The notes: a model not told the origin generated them from the sequence alone. DNA of 64,000 nucleotides from Actinobacillus sp. GY-402 (GCF_014843355.1 NZ_CP062137.1:496001-560000), one strand, 5' to 3'; shown: positions 20,548 to 30,876, counted from the first letter of the stretch. A program made the numbers and translations.

Positions 20548-21669
20548 GTGGAACAGACAAGTCAAACTAAACCTATCGTCGAACTGCGTTCTTTAAGAAA
20601 AGCATATGGCGATAACACAATTATCAATGATTTTAATCTAACCATTAATAATGGTGAATTTATTACCATTCTCGGTCCGTCAGGTTGCGGTAAAACGACA
20701 GTTTTACGTTTAATTGCGGGATTTGAAGAAGCGAATGGCGGACAAATCATCTTGGACGGAGAAGATGTAACGAACATTCCGGCGGAACAACGTCATGTGA
20801 ATACGGTGTTCCAAAGTTATGCATTGTTCCCGCATATGACGATTTTTGATAATGTGGCATTTGGTTTACGCATGCAGAAAGTGCCTGAGAGTGAAATCAA
20901 AACTCGCGTGCTCGAAGCCTTACGTATGGTTCAACTGGAAGAAATGGCCGATCGCAAGCCGGCGCAGCTTTCGGGCGGTCAACAACAGCGTATCGCTATC
21001 GCACGGGCTGTGGTGAACAAACCGAAAGTTTTGTTACTGGATGAGTCGTTATCCGCATTGGATTACAAATTACGTAAGCAAATGCAGAATGAGCTGAAAT
21101 CGTTGCAACGTCAGTTAGGCATTACCTTTATTTTCGTGACGCATGATCAGGAAGAAGCCTTGACTATGTCTGATCGTATTATTGTATTGCGTAAAGGAAA
21201 TATTGAACAAGACGGTTCGCCGCGTGAGATTTATGAAGAACCGCGTAATTTATTCGTGGCGAAATTTATTGGCGAAATCAATATTTTTGAGGCGACGGTG
21301 ATTGAACGTATCGATGAGCAACGCGTGCGCGCAAATGTCGAAGGTCGAATTTGCGATATTTATGTTGCTCAGCCGGTGCAACCGAACCAAAAACTGAAAG
21401 TATTGCTTCGCCCGGAAGACGTGTTGCTTGAAGAATTAGATGAAAACGAGAAATCCAGCGCGATTATCGGTCATATTCGTGAACGTAACTATAAAGGGAT
21501 GACGCTGGAGTCTACAGTAGAACTTGAGCACAACGGTAAAATGGTGCTTGTCAGTGAATTCTTTAATGAAGACGACCCGAATATCGATCACTCATTAGAT
21601 CAAAAAGTGGCGGTCACTTGGATTGAAAAATGGGAAGTGGTATTGAATGATGAAAATGACAACCAATAA
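20548..21669 (+). CDS. potA: PotA, spermidine/putrescine ABC transporter ATPase
   Basis: About 373 residues. Walker A is GPSGCGKTT, signature [14 protein letters not shown], Walker [13 protein letters not shown] (Ser in place of the usual Pro), H-loop FVTHDQEEA, and a C-terminal TOBE-type regulatory domain ([10 protein letters not shown]). The start is uncertain: no ATG is in frame. The GTG at 20548 ([13 protein letters not shown]) with GGAG upstream is preferred over a TTG at 20524. Its end overlaps potB by 23 bases. Confidence 0.93.
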   Translation: MEQTSQTKPIVELRSLRKAYGDNTIINDFNLTINNGEFITILGPSGCGKTTVLRLIAGFEEANGGQIILDGEDVTNIPAEQRHVNTVFQSYALFPHMTIFDNVAFGLRMQKVPESEIKTRVLEALRMVQLEEMADRKPAQLSGGQQQRIAIARAVVNKPKVLLLDESLSALDYKLRKQMQNELKSLQRQLGITFIFVTHDQEEALTMSDRIIVLRKGNIEQDGSPREIYEEPRNLFVAKFIGEINIFEATVIERIDEQRVRANVEGRICDIYVAQPVQPNQKLKVLLRPEDVLLEELDENEKSSAIIGHIRERNYKGMTLESTVELEHNGKMVLVSEFFNEDDPNIDHSLDQKVAVTWIEKWEVVLNDENDNQ

Positions 21670-22510
21670 ATTCCAGAAAATTACTGTTGGTATCATCTTC
21701 GCCTGGCTGATTTTCTTTGTATTTGCACCGAATTTTTTGGTGTTTATTGTCAGCTTTTTAAGCAAAGATGTCAGTAATTTTTATGCGTTACCATTCACCT
21801 TTGAAAACTACGCTCGTCTGTTCGAGCCGCTTTACGGAACGGTGGTGTGGAATTCACTGTACATGTCGGTTATTGCAACCGTACTTTGTTTGGTGATTGG
21901 TTATCCTTTTGCCTTTATCATGACGAAAATCAACGAAAAATATCGTCCGTTTCTAATGTTTTTGCTGGTCCTTCCGTTCTGGACAAACTCATTGATCCGT
22001 ATTTACGGGATGAAAGTGTTTTTAGGTGTGAAAGGTATTTTGAACGAGGTCTTGCTTTCGCTCGGGCTGATTAACGAACCGATTCGTATTTTGAATACGG
22101 AAGTGGCTGTGATCATCGGGCTGGTATATTTGTTACTGCCGTTTATGATTTTGCCCTTGTATTCCGCCATTGAAAAATTGGATCTGCGTTTACTGGAAGC
22201 CGCAAAAGACTTAGGCGCAAATGCATTTCAGCGCTTCGTGAGAATCATTATCCCGTTGACTATGCCCGGTATCGTTTCCGGTTGCCTGTTAGTGTTATTG
22301 CCGGCAATGGGCATGTTCTACGTGGCGGATTTACTGGGCGGCGCGAAAGTATTATTGGTGGGTAACGTCATTAAGAGCGAGTTCTTGGTATCCCGCAACT
22401 GGCCGTTCGGTGCCGCAATCAGTATCGGATTAACCATTCTGATGGCATTGTTGATTTTCGTTTATTACAAAGCGAATAAATTACTGAATAAGAAAGTGGA
22501 GTTAGAATAA
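21647..22510 (+). CDS. potB: PotB, spermidine/putrescine ABC transporter permease
   Basis: 287 residues, six membrane helices starting at about residue 14 ([21 protein letters not shown] interrupted at polar ends). The coupling loop is [24 protein letters not shown]. It forms the polyamine channel with PotC. Start codons ATG ATG AAA ATG lie within the end of potA; its own stop overlaps the potC ATG (TAATG). Confidence 0.95.
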   Translation: MMKMTTNKFQKITVGIIFAWLIFFVFAPNFLVFIVSFLSKDVSNFYALPFTFENYARLFEPLYGTVVWNSLYMSVIATVLCLVIGYPFAFIMTKINEKYRPFLMFLLVLPFWTNSLIRIYGMKVFLGVKGILNEVLLSLGLINEPIRILNTEVAVIIGLVYLLLPFMILPLYSAIEKLDLRLLEAAKDLGANAFQRFVRIIIPLTMPGIVSGCLLVLLPAMGMFYVADLLGGAKVLLVGNVIKSEFLVSRNWPFGAAISIGLTILMALLIFVYYKANKLLNKKVELE

Positions 22511-23280
22511 TGAATCGTATGCTACGTAATTTCTTTATGTTTGTGGTGTACGCCTATTTGTACATTCCTATTTTTATTCTGGTAGGCAATTCCTTTAACG
22601 GCGACCGCTACGGATTAAGTTGGAAAGGCTTCAGCTGGAACTGGTATGAACGTTTGTTTAATAACGATACCTTAATTCAGGCGGCGGTTCATTCCGTTGT
22701 GATTGCTTTTGTCGGCGCCACGTTGGCCACTATTATCGGCAGTTTAACGGCGATTGCTCTTTATCGTTATAAATTCCGCGGTAAACAGGCGGTAAGCGGC
22801 ATGTTATTTGTCGTGATGATGTCGCCGGATATCGTGATGGCGGTGTCTTTACTGGCATTGTTTATGATTGTCGGTATTTCATTGGGTTTCTGGTCATTAT
22901 TGTTGGCACACGTAACTTTCTGTTTACCTTATGTGGTGGTCAGCGTTTTTTCACGTTTAAAAGGTTTCGATATTCGAATGCTTGAAGCGGCGCGCGATTT
23001 GGGCGCGAGTGAGATTACGATTCTGCGCAAAATCATTTTACCGTTGGCCTTGCCGGCAATCGTGTCCGGCTGGCTGTTAAGTTTTACCCTTTCATTGGAT
23101 GATGTTGTCGTATCTTCTTTTGTGAGCGGAGCAAGTTACGAAATTTTGCCGTTGAAGATTTATTCATTGGTAAAAACCGGAGTGACGCCTGAAGTTAATG
23201 CACTGGCAACCATTATGATCGTATTGTCGCTGGTTCTGGTGATGGTTGGTCAATTAATCGGACGTAAGCACAAAGCCTAA
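22510..23280 (+). CDS. potC: PotC, spermidine/putrescine ABC transporter permease
   Basis: 256 residues, six hydrophobic segments, with the coupling loop AARDLGASEITILRKIILP and the family-typical LSLDDVVVSSFVSG. The second permease of the PotABCD importer. It begins at a TAATG junction with potB and is followed by a terminator-like hairpin before potD. Confidence 0.95.
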   Translation: MNRMLRNFFMFVVYAYLYIPIFILVGNSFNGDRYGLSWKGFSWNWYERLFNNDTLIQAAVHSVVIAFVGATLATIIGSLTAIALYRYKFRGKQAVSGMLFVVMMSPDIVMAVSLLALFMIVGISLGFWSLLLAHVTFCLPYVVVSVFSRLKGFDIRMLEAARDLGASEITILRKIILPLALPAIVSGWLLSFTLSLDDVVVSSFVSGASYEILPLKIYSLVKTGVTPEVNALATIMIVLSLVLVMVGQLIGRKHKA

Positions 23281-23321
23281 AAAAACTTCGTCTGGACAAA
23301 CCGCACTTTTATCCATAAAAT

Positions 23322-23370
23322 AGCGCCCGACCGGTAAGCTAGAAACTAGCCTAAAGTCAGGCGTTTTTTT
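23322..23370 (+). terminator. Terminator-like hairpin between potC and potD
   Basis: Outer stem CGCCCGAC/GTCAGGCG (one mismatch) and inner stem GCTAG/CTAGC with AAA loop, followed by seven T. It could separate expression of potABC from potD. Confidence 0.75.
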
Positions 23371-23426
23371 ATGTCTTTATATAAGAAAGACGGATACTCT
23401 TAACGTAATCATTGGAGAAAATCTAA

Positions 23427-24518
23427 ATGAAAAAATTAGCAGGTCTTTTCGCAGCTAGTTTGGTTGCGGTTGCGGTGACAGGCTGTAATGATAAAGACAG
23501 CAAAGCGGCCGTTGCGAACGACACGCAGGCTTCAGGCGACAACGTTGTTAATCTTTACACTTGGACCGAATATGTACCGGACGGTTTATTAGACGAATTT
23601 ACCAAGGAAACGGGCATTAAAGTAAACGTTTCCAGCCTTGAATCAAACGAAACCATGTACGCCAAAGTCAAATTGCAGACGAAAGGCGACGATAGTTACG
23701 ACGTTATTGCGCCGTCTAACTACTTTGTGTCTAAAATGGCACGCGAAGGCATGTTAAAAGAATTGGATCACAGCAAATTACCGGTGATTGCCGAGCTTGA
23801 TCCGAACTGGTTGAATAAACCTTACGACGAAGGCAATAAATACAGCCTGCCGCAATTATTAGGCGCGCCGGGTATCGCATTTAACGTGAATACTTATAAA
23901 GGTTCGGATTTCACTTCCTGGGGCGATTTGTGGAAACCCGAATATGCCGGCAAAGTCCAATTATTGGATGATGCGCGCGAAGTTTTCAATATCGCATTGG
24001 TGAAATTGGGTCTGGATCCGAACACGACCAAGCCGGATGAAATCAAAGCGGCTTACGAAGAATTATTGAAATTGCGTCCTAACGTTCTTTCATTTAATTC
24101 CGATAATCCGGCGAATTCATTCATCGCGGGCGAAGTGGAATTAGGACAGTTATGGAATGGTTCCGTGCGCATTGCGAAGAAAGAAGCGCCGAATACCATC
24201 GACATGGTGTTCCCGAAAGAAGGTCCGGTGTTGTGGGTGGATACGTTAGCCATCCCGGCAAATGCAAAACACCCGGATGCGGCGCATAAATTAATCAACT
24301 ATTTATTAAGCGCAAAAGTCGCGGAAAAATTAACCCTTGAAATCGGTTATCCGACTTCCAACTTAAAAGCCAAAGAAAAATTACCGACCGAAATCACTCA
24401 GGATCCGGCAATTTATCCGACGGAGGAAGTCTTGAAAAATGCCCATTGGCAGGATGATGTGGGTGAAGCCGTGGAGCTTTACGAAAAATATTATCAAGAG
24501 TTAAAAGCGGCAAAATAA
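23427..24518 (+). CDS. potD: PotD, polyamine-binding protein
   Basis: 363 residues with a lipoprotein signal (lipobox VTGC, Cys20), so it is probably membrane-anchored in the periplasm, unlike the soluble E. coli PotD. The mature protein contains VNLYTWTEYVPDGLL and YDVIAPSNYFVSKMA, typical of PotD/PotF. It delivers spermidine or putrescine to PotBC. The gene has its own ribosome site (GGAG) and follows a terminator-like hairpin. Confidence 0.94.
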   Translation: MKKLAGLFAASLVAVAVTGCNDKDSKAAVANDTQASGDNVVNLYTWTEYVPDGLLDEFTKETGIKVNVSSLESNETMYAKVKLQTKGDDSYDVIAPSNYFVSKMAREGMLKELDHSKLPVIAELDPNWLNKPYDEGNKYSLPQLLGAPGIAFNVNTYKGSDFTSWGDLWKPEYAGKVQLLDDAREVFNIALVKLGLDPNTTKPDEIKAAYEELLKLRPNVLSFNSDNPANSFIAGEVELGQLWNGSVRIAKKEAPNTIDMVFPKEGPVLWVDTLAIPANAKHPDAAHKLINYLLSAKVAEKLTLEIGYPTSNLKAKEKLPTEITQDPAIYPTEEVLKNAHWQDDVGEAVELYEKYYQELKAAK

Positions 24519-24574
24519 TCGCACGTTCGGTAATGGCATGACCGATACGGCGGAAATTAATCTGTAAGCCGAAA

Positions 24575-24622
24575 TAAAAAGTGCGGGAGAAAAAACGATC
24601 GTTTTTTTGACCGCACTTTTTT
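24575..24622. terminator. Bidirectional USS terminator after potD
   Basis: Opposed uptake sequences AAAAAGTGCGG and CCGCACTTTTTT enclose a self-complementary AAAAAACGATCGTTTTTT core. T-runs occur on both strands, serving potD and the convergent hydrolase gene. Confidence 0.8.
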
Positions 24623-24633
24623 GTTTTAGCCGT

Positions 24634-25356
24634 TTACGGTAATAATTTCGCCAATAGGGCGGCGGTAAACTGTTCCGGTTGTTCCACCATCGGGCTGTGT
24701 CCACTGTTTTTAATAATGGTCATCGAAGTTTGCGGGAACTGTTTGGCTATGAGGATCCAAGGGTCTATTGGTGTGATAAGATCATGATCGCCCCAAATAA
24801 AATCGATGGGAATTGTCATATTCCGTAATACTGTGGGGACATCGTATTTGCGACTAAAAAATAACCAACGAACAATATTACGGAAAATCTTTTCCGTGCC
24901 AAATAAATATTTTACTTCGGCTACGGCATGCGGTGGGATTTTGCTTTGATCATAAAATATGCGCGAACCAAGCAACGTAGTATATTCGTCTTTACCGCTT
25001 TTTAGTTCGTCAAGCGATACGCCGGCTTCCATTTCGAGTTGTCCCGGTGCGCCGCTCATTACTATCCCTTTAACGCGTCCTTTTCGTTGAGAGGCATAAT
25101 GTAATGCGATTAAGGCTCTAAGGGAGTTGCCGACTAAATATATGGGAGTTGAACAGTTTTCGGTAATAGCGTCCAGTTCTTTAAATGCTTTTTGTTGGCT
25201 GCCTTCAAAGGCGACGGGGATGGGATCGGTGAATACGAAAGTTTTAAATCCTTGAGATGTGATATTTTGAACGACGGTGTCCCAAATCCATCCGCCGACA
25301 AATAATCCGGGCAAGAAAATAATGGGTTCTCCGTTTCCTTTTGTTTTATACGGCAT
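24634..25356 (-). CDS. Alpha/beta hydrolase of unknown substrate
   Basis: 240 residues with the alpha/beta hydrolase fold: oxyanion region IIFLPGLFVGGWIWD, nucleophile Ser78 in GNSLRA, likely acid in WGDHDLITP and His in NSGHSPMVEQP. The elbow reads G-N-S-L-R, with Arg where the second Gly of GxSxG is usual. There is no signal peptide, so it is probably cytoplasmic. It is a single gene, with a near-perfect 27-bp palindrome 27 bases upstream of its start. The substrate cannot be told from sequence. Confidence 0.85.
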   Translation of the reverse strand: MPYKTKGNGEPIIFLPGLFVGGWIWDTVVQNITSQGFKTFVFTDPIPVAFEGSQQKAFKELDAITENCSTPIYLVGNSLRALIALHYASQRKGRVKGIVMSGAPGQLEMEAGVSLDELKSGKDEYTTLLGSRIFYDQSKIPPHAVAEVKYLFGTEKIFRNIVRWLFFSRKYDVPTVLRNMTIPIDFIWGDHDLITPIDPWILIAKQFPQTSMTIIKNSGHSPMVEQPEQFTAALLAKLLP

Positions 25357-25382
25357 AATGTGTTTCTCCTTAATTCTGATTA

Positions 25383-25409
25383 CAATATAATCAATTATTG
25401 GTTATATTG
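25383..25409. promoter_or_regulatory. 27-bp palindrome upstream of the hydrolase gene
   Basis: Arms CAATATAATCAAT and ATTGGTTATATTG around a central T match at 12 of 13 positions. Size, symmetry and place just upstream of the start codon suggest a repressor or activator site. No regulator gene is adjacent. Confidence 0.55.
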
Positions 25410-25439
25410 CAAACAGAGATTGTTATTTAAATTTAAGAA

Positions 25440-25471
25440 AAATGGTTCAAATACGAATACTTGAACCATTT
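25440..25471. terminator. Terminator after the export operon
   Basis: Stem AAATGGTTCAA/TTGAACCATTT with a 10-base loop, followed on the minus strand by TTTCTT. It lies 38 bases after the stop of the outer-membrane efflux gene. Confidence 0.75.
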
Positions 25472-25508
25472 CAGCATTGAATTTAAGGATGAACACAGTC
25501 GACTATTC

Positions 25509-26906
25509 TTACCAGCCTCCCCCCAAAGCTTTATATAAACTTACTAAATTTTTCGCCCGATTTAGGCGAATCTGGATGAGTTGGTTTTGGTAATCCAGGG
25601 CATTCAGGCGTTCGGTGAGAGCGTTATCCAGATTTTTGTCGCCGTATTTAAACAGTTTTTCGGCATTGGCGGCGGAAACCTGCGCTTTTTTGACCGCACT
25701 TTGCTGCAATTCCGCCTGACGGTTTAAGGCATATTGCGCTTGATAGGCGTTGTCCACATCCGCCAGCGATTGAATCAGCGTTTTATCGTATTGCAGTAAC
25801 GCGGTTTTCAGGCGCGCATCCGCCGCATCAATGTTGGCCTGAATGCGCCCGTTGGTGAAAATCGGTACGCTGAATCCGCCGCTGAGCAATCCCGCCCAGC
25901 CTTTTAATTCGGAAATATCGGAATTCACTTCAATACGACCGGTTCCACCCATAAACTGAATATCGAATCTCGGATAAAGATCCGCTTTGGCGCTGGCTAA
26001 TTTGGCCGCCGCGGCCTGAATTTGCGCCCGATTGATGCGTAAGTCCGGACGGCGATCAAGCAAATCACTCGGCATTACGCCGGCAGGCGGATTAGGCAAC
26101 GAGACCAGCGGATCGCCATTTTTGTCGATCTGGAATCCTTGCGGCGTTTGTCCGGTTAACACCGCAATAGCGCGTTCGTTGGCGGCGATTTGGCTGTTCA
26201 GCGTGGCTTGCTGCGCCTGTACCGCGGTGAGGCGGTTTTCCACTTGTAACACGTCGTTAGCGTTGGCTTGTCCCGCATTAAATCTGCCTTGAGCGTAATT
26301 TTTGAGCCGGCTTAACACGGAAAGGGACTGATTCAGTACGGCATTTTGCTGTTGTAATGCGAAAATATTGAAATAGTTTTCGGCAATTTGTCCGGCAATC
26401 AGCATTTGGGTGGCGTAAATCTGATTTTGCACTGCGATTTCGCTGGCTTTGGCGGCGTCGGCATCACTGCGTTTTTTGCCGAAGAAATCCAGCTCCCAGC
26501 TTACCACGATGCCGGCGTATTGATTATTGCCCGATGTGGTGTTGTTTTCACCCGTTAACGGGCTGTTAATTATGTGAGAGCGCGTGCCGCCCGCCCGTCC
26601 TTCGCCGGAAACTTTCGGACCTTTATCCGCTTCGGTGTAAGCCGTATTGGCTTGCGCTTCGGCTAAGCGGCTGCGCGCCATGGCAATGTCGAGATTGTTG
26701 CGCAGTCCTTGCTCGATCAGCCGGCTGAGTTGCGGATCATGCCATTGTCGCCACCATTGGCTGATGTCGGCGGAACCGCTGCCTTTGCCGGTTTGTTCGA
26801 AGCCGGCGGGCAGCTTGATTTGCGAATTTAAATCCACATCGGTGTGAGCGCAGGCGATTAACGTCACCGCCGCGGCAATAAGTGAAAATTTATGAATGAA
26901 TTGCAT
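25509..26906 (-). CDS. NodT-family outer-membrane efflux lipoprotein
   Basis: About 465 residues from the ATG at 26906 (MQFIHKFSLIAAAVTLIACA); four more codons are open upstream. The lipobox LIAC marks a lipoprotein. Two TolC-type repeats are visible (ARSRLAEAQANTAYTEADKGP and RAQIQAAAAKLASAKADLYPRF, each split by variable parts), plus the family motif PSDLLDRRPDL. It should form a trimeric outer-membrane channel for the adaptor and ABC exporter encoded just upstream. It is the last gene of that minus-strand operon, after a 96-base gap with a USS. Confidence 0.92.
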   Translation of the reverse strand: MQFIHKFSLIAAAVTLIACAHTDVDLNSQIKLPAGFEQTGKGSGSADISQWWRQWHDPQLSRLIEQGLRNNLDIAMARSRLAEAQANTAYTEADKGPKVSGEGRAGGTRSHIINSPLTGENNTTSGNNQYAGIVVSWELDFFGKKRSDADAAKASEIAVQNQIYATQMLIAGQIAENYFNIFALQQQNAVLNQSLSVLSRLKNYAQGRFNAGQANANDVLQVENRLTAVQAQQATLNSQIAANERAIAVLTGQTPQGFQIDKNGDPLVSLPNPPAGVMPSDLLDRRPDLRINRAQIQAAAAKLASAKADLYPRFDIQFMGGTGRIEVNSDISELKGWAGLLSGGFSVPIFTNGRIQANIDAADARLKTALLQYDKTLIQSLADVDNAYQAQYALNRQAELQQSAVKKAQVSAANAEKLFKYGDKNLDNALTERLNALDYQNQLIQIRLNRAKNLVSLYKALGGGW

Positions 26907-27014
26907 AAATAACCTCAACGTAAATCAGGTTTTTAAAATCCGATATTGCATATTTTCCGGCAAAGACGGTTTTTGCCGGATAGTCAAAAAACAATGAAAA
27001 AACCGACCGCACTT

Positions 27015-28139
27015 TTATCCCTGTTTAGACAACATTGTCTTAAATTGCATCAGCGCGACGGCTAAAAATAATGCGCCCAATGCCGCCATTTTTGCTAAAT
27101 CGTCCCAAACCATACTCAGATTCGCTCCTCTAAATAATACGTCTTTTGCGTAAGAACCTAAAATCGTGGTAGGAGAAAACTGGGTTAAATATTGCGCTAA
27201 TGGCGGCATATTTTCCAAGGGAGACATGGTGCCCGACAACATATACATTACAAGATAAACCGGTAGGCAAAGCAGACCGAATTGCGGCATAGTGGGGGCA
27301 AAAACCGCCAGTAAAATTCCCAGCGAAGCGATGGAAAAAATAAAAATAACCACGCCTAAGCTGAATAATCCGATGGATGCATTGGTAATAGGAATAGCCA
27401 GGTAGCGCTGTACGACAAATTTAAGCGACAACATAGCGACAACAAACAGAACCAAGCCGTTCGCCAATACTTTGGCTACAGCAATTTCGCTGGAGCGAAC
27501 GGGCATTACCAGTAAATGTTCTATTGTGCCGCGTTCCCGTTCGCGGATAACCGCCGCACCGACCAATAACATTGTGAGCAGATTTAAATTCCCCACTACT
27601 TGAATTGCGCCCATAAACCATTTACTGGAATAATTCGGGTTATACAGTACGTTGACCGCCGTTTTTATCGGCATAGGCGCATTAGCCGTTTTGAGAAAAC
27701 GGTTTAATTCGCCGGTGAAAATCTGAGTGATATAGGATGAACCGATACTTGCTTGCGTCATCGCCGTAGCATCAATCAAAATTTGAATCCGGGGATTACG
27801 ACCGGCCAGAATATCTCGCTGATAATTCGGCGGAATATCGACGATAAAGGTAAAATTGCCATTATCCATTAAATCGTCGATTTGCTCTTGTCGGATTTGC
27901 TCGACTTTTTTGAAATAAGGATTGAGCAGGGCGTCTTTCAGCCGATAGGAAAGCGCGGAATGATCATGATCGACAATTCCGAGGGACGCGTTTTTTACTT
28001 CTGTCGTCGGAAGATTGGCGACACTGATTAAAGCAATGGTAAACATATATATGATTAAAACCAGCAAGGTGAGATCACTAAACAGGCTTTTAAATTCTTT
28101 AGCGGAGAGAAAAAGGACATTTTTAAACCAGCGTAACAT
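27015..28139 (-). CDS. yhhJ: ABC-2 type export permease, YhhJ-like
   Basis: 374 residues. One N-terminal helix (LTLLVLIIYMFTIALISVA), a large extracytoplasmic domain (about residues 45-170), then five helices from about residue 185, the plan of the ABC2_membrane_3 family. The motif GERERGTIEHLLV-like (RERERGTIEHLLVMPV) is typical. It follows the ATPase/permease gene after one base and probably forms a heterodimeric exporter with the permease half of that protein, as in the E. coli yhiI-rbbA-yhhJ cluster. Confidence 0.9.
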   Translation of the reverse strand: MLRWFKNVLFLSAKEFKSLFSDLTLLVLIIYMFTIALISVANLPTTEVKNASLGIVDHDHSALSYRLKDALLNPYFKKVEQIRQEQIDDLMDNGNFTFIVDIPPNYQRDILAGRNPRIQILIDATAMTQASIGSSYITQIFTGELNRFLKTANAPMPIKTAVNVLYNPNYSSKWFMGAIQVVGNLNLLTMLLVGAAVIRERERGTIEHLLVMPVRSSEIAVAKVLANGLVLFVVAMLSLKFVVQRYLAIPITNASIGLFSLGVVIFIFSIASLGILLAVFAPTMPQFGLLCLPVYLVMYMLSGTMSPLENMPPLAQYLTQFSPTTILGSYAKDVLFRGANLSMVWDDLAKMAALGALFLAVALMQFKTMLSKQG

Positions 28140-28140
28140 G

Positions 28141-30876
28141 TTATTTCTCCTGTTTTTTTAAGAAAAAGACAGCAAGGCTGATATATATAATATAAATCGC
28201 CGTCAGCTGAATATAGTTAGGAGTTAACTCTGCAAAACTTAATCCTTTGGTAAAACCGCCTAAACTGATATTTTGAAACCATGCTCCCGGAAATATTTTA
28301 GATACGAAGGCTAAATGTTTATCCAGTGCGGAAGTAGGATAGAATATTCCTGCAAGATTGATCGCCGGCACAATACTGATAATTGCCGTCGCAAAGATTG
28401 CCGCTACTTGTGATTTCACAAAAGTTGAAACGAATAATCCGAATGCCGTTGAAGCGCAGATCCCAATCAGGCAGCCGAAGAACATTGCCAATGCTGATCC
28501 TTTAATGGGGACACCGAAGATTAAAATGGATACGCCTACCAACAACAGATAACTGAGAAAGGATAAGAGAATATAAGGTAACTGTTTTCCCAGCAGAAAT
28601 TGGAATTTGGAAGCCGGTGAGCCATATAAATTCATAATTGAGCCGATTTCCCGTTCGCGTACTACACCAAGTGCGGTCATCATGGCGGGAATTAAAACCA
28701 TTGCCAGCATAATGATACTTGGTGTGATTGCGTAAATGCTTTTGAAATCCTGATTGTAGATAAAACGGGCTTCGGTAACAGTATTAACGGATATGTTAAA
28801 TCCCTGTTCTTTCAACGCTTCGGTCATATATTGACGAATTACGCCGGAGGCGGAACCGTTCAGATTTTCTGCCACGGAAGGAAACGCCCCATCAATAAAC
28901 AGACCTACTTCAGGCTGTTGACCGCTCAACATTTTTTTGCCGAAATCAATAGGAATTTCAATTACCAGCTTAATTTCACCGGTCTGTAAAGCCGGTTTGA
29001 TTTCATCTACCGAATACAGATCCGCCTGTCGGATAAAATAGGGAGAACCGCTAAAATATTCTACAAATTTGCGGCTTTCGGAACTGTTATCGTGATCCAA
29101 CACCTTGAAATTTGACGGATTAATATCAAAGGATATACTGCCCGCCATTGCCAGCAACATAATGATAGGCCCGCAAAAAGCAAAAAATAATCGGATATTA
29201 TCCCGCAATAGCTCTTTGCCTTCGCGTACGGCAAAGGTCCACACCAACGACCACCAGGCGAACAGGCCGGTAGTCGGTTGAAAAACTTCCGAAATTTCGC
29301 CCGCACTTTTATCGATGTTTTCCTGCGGCGCGGTGATATCATCCGCCTGTTCTTCCAAATAAAGAATAAAGGCGTCTTCCAGAGTCGGCGCATTTTTGCC
29401 AATGCGTAGCTCTTCCGGCGTTCCCACACCCAGCACGCGGCCGCGGTGCATAAAGGAAATGCGGTCGCAGCGGGCGGCTTCGTTCATAAAGTGAGTGGTG
29501 ACGAAAATGGTAATGCGATCTTCGCGGGAAAGCTTGATTAAATATTCCCAGAACATATCCCGTGCGGCAGGATCCACGCCCGAAGTGGGTTCGTCCAAAA
29601 TCAGTACTTCCGGTTTGTGCAAACAGGCGGCGGCAAGTTGTAAACGCTGACGGATCCCTAACGGTAGGGAAGAGGGTTTTTCATCGGCAAGATCGAGCAG
29701 ATCGAATTGTTTCATGGCGGAATTAACTGCGGTGTCCCATTGCGCGGAGGGGATTTGAAACAGTTTGGCGTGCAATTTCAGGTTTTCGGATACGGTTAAT
29801 TCTTCGTATAAAGAAAAAGCCTGCGACATATATCCCACTCGTTTGCGCGTGTCGATGTTGCCGGCGTCAACCGGTTGTCCCAGCAGGGTTGCCGTGCCTT
29901 CGGTAGGATCGAGCAAACCGGTGAGCATTTTCATGGTAGTGGATTTACCGCAGCCGTTGGAACCTAAAAAACCGAAAATTTCCCCTTTGGGAATGGTGAA
30001 ACTGACGTGATCCACGGAAACGAAATCACCGAATTTTTTGGTTAACCCTTTCGCGATAATGACGGGCGGTTCGCCGGCTTTTACTTCAAAAGGCGGAATC
30101 ACTAAGCCGTTTTCCGTACCGCGTTTTTCCGGCGGTAATAATTTGACATAGGCTTGTTCCAGATTATCGCTTTGAGTTTCCGCGATGACTTCTTGAGTCG
30201 GTTTATCCGCAATCAGCTTACCGTCATCCATAGCCAGCACGTGTTCGAAATTTTCCGCTTCATCGATATAGGCGGTGGCGACGATTACCGTCATATTCGG
30301 CGTTTCCCGGCGAAGATCCGCCACTAATTGCCAGAATTGGCGTCGGGAAAGAGGATCCACCCCGGTCGTAGGTTCGTCTAAAATCAATAAATCCGGACTG
30401 TGCACCAAAGCGCAACAGAGACTGAGTTTTTGTTTCATCCCGCCCGATAATTTTCCGGCCGGTCGGGCGGCGAAGGGTGCCAACCCGGTAGCTTTCAGCA
30501 AGCGCTCGATACGGGCTTTGCGGTATTGTTTCGGTAAACCGAACAGACGGGCGTGGAAGTCCACATTGTCGTAAATGGATAAAGTCAGGTAGAGATTTTT
30601 ACCCAACCCTTGCGGCATAAAAGCGATTTGGTGAGACAGCGATTCCCGTGCTTTTTTATCCGCCAGATTTTTACCAAACACCTTGACCGTGCCGGATTGA
30701 ATGATTTTGGTGCCGGCGATCACGGAAAGCAACGTGGATTTGCCCACTCCGTCGGGACCGATTAAGCCCACGGTTCTGCCTTGTGGAATCTGCAGATTGA
30801 TGTGCGAAAGTGCGGTCGTTTTTCCGTAAGAATGGACCAGATTTTCAACCGACACTGCCAAGGTCGTTTCTGTCAT
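28141..30876 (-). CDS. rbbA: Double ABC ATPase fused to ABC-2 permease, RbbA/YhiH-like
   Basis: 911 residues: a first nucleotide-binding domain (Walker A GPDGVGKST, signature LSGGMKQKL, Walker B LLILDEPTTGVDP), a second one (GSNGCGKST; LPLGIRQRL, a degenerate signature; VLILDEPTSGVDP), and a C-terminal ABC-2 permease domain from about residue 545. E. coli RbbA was described as ribosome-associated, but the operon with HlyD-type and NodT-type genes argues for an export function here. It overlaps the upstream adaptor gene by one base. Confidence 0.92.
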   Translation of the reverse strand: MTETTLAVSVENLVHSYGKTTALSHINLQIPQGRTVGLIGPDGVGKSTLLSVIAGTKIIQSGTVKVFGKNLADKKARESLSHQIAFMPQGLGKNLYLTLSIYDNVDFHARLFGLPKQYRKARIERLLKATGLAPFAARPAGKLSGGMKQKLSLCCALVHSPDLLILDEPTTGVDPLSRRQFWQLVADLRRETPNMTVIVATAYIDEAENFEHVLAMDDGKLIADKPTQEVIAETQSDNLEQAYVKLLPPEKRGTENGLVIPPFEVKAGEPPVIIAKGLTKKFGDFVSVDHVSFTIPKGEIFGFLGSNGCGKSTTMKMLTGLLDPTEGTATLLGQPVDAGNIDTRKRVGYMSQAFSLYEELTVSENLKLHAKLFQIPSAQWDTAVNSAMKQFDLLDLADEKPSSLPLGIRQRLQLAAACLHKPEVLILDEPTSGVDPAARDMFWEYLIKLSREDRITIFVTTHFMNEAARCDRISFMHRGRVLGVGTPEELRIGKNAPTLEDAFILYLEEQADDITAPQENIDKSAGEISEVFQPTTGLFAWWSLVWTFAVREGKELLRDNIRLFFAFCGPIIMLLAMAGSISFDINPSNFKVLDHDNSSESRKFVEYFSGSPYFIRQADLYSVDEIKPALQTGEIKLVIEIPIDFGKKMLSGQQPEVGLFIDGAFPSVAENLNGSASGVIRQYMTEALKEQGFNISVNTVTEARFIYNQDFKSIYAITPSIIMLAMVLIPAMMTALGVVREREIGSIMNLYGSPASKFQFLLGKQLPYILLSFLSYLLLVGVSILIFGVPIKGSALAMFFGCLIGICASTAFGLFVSTFVKSQVAAIFATAIISIVPAINLAGIFYPTSALDKHLAFVSKIFPGAWFQNISLGGFTKGLSFAELTPNYIQLTAIYIIYISLAVFFLKKQEK

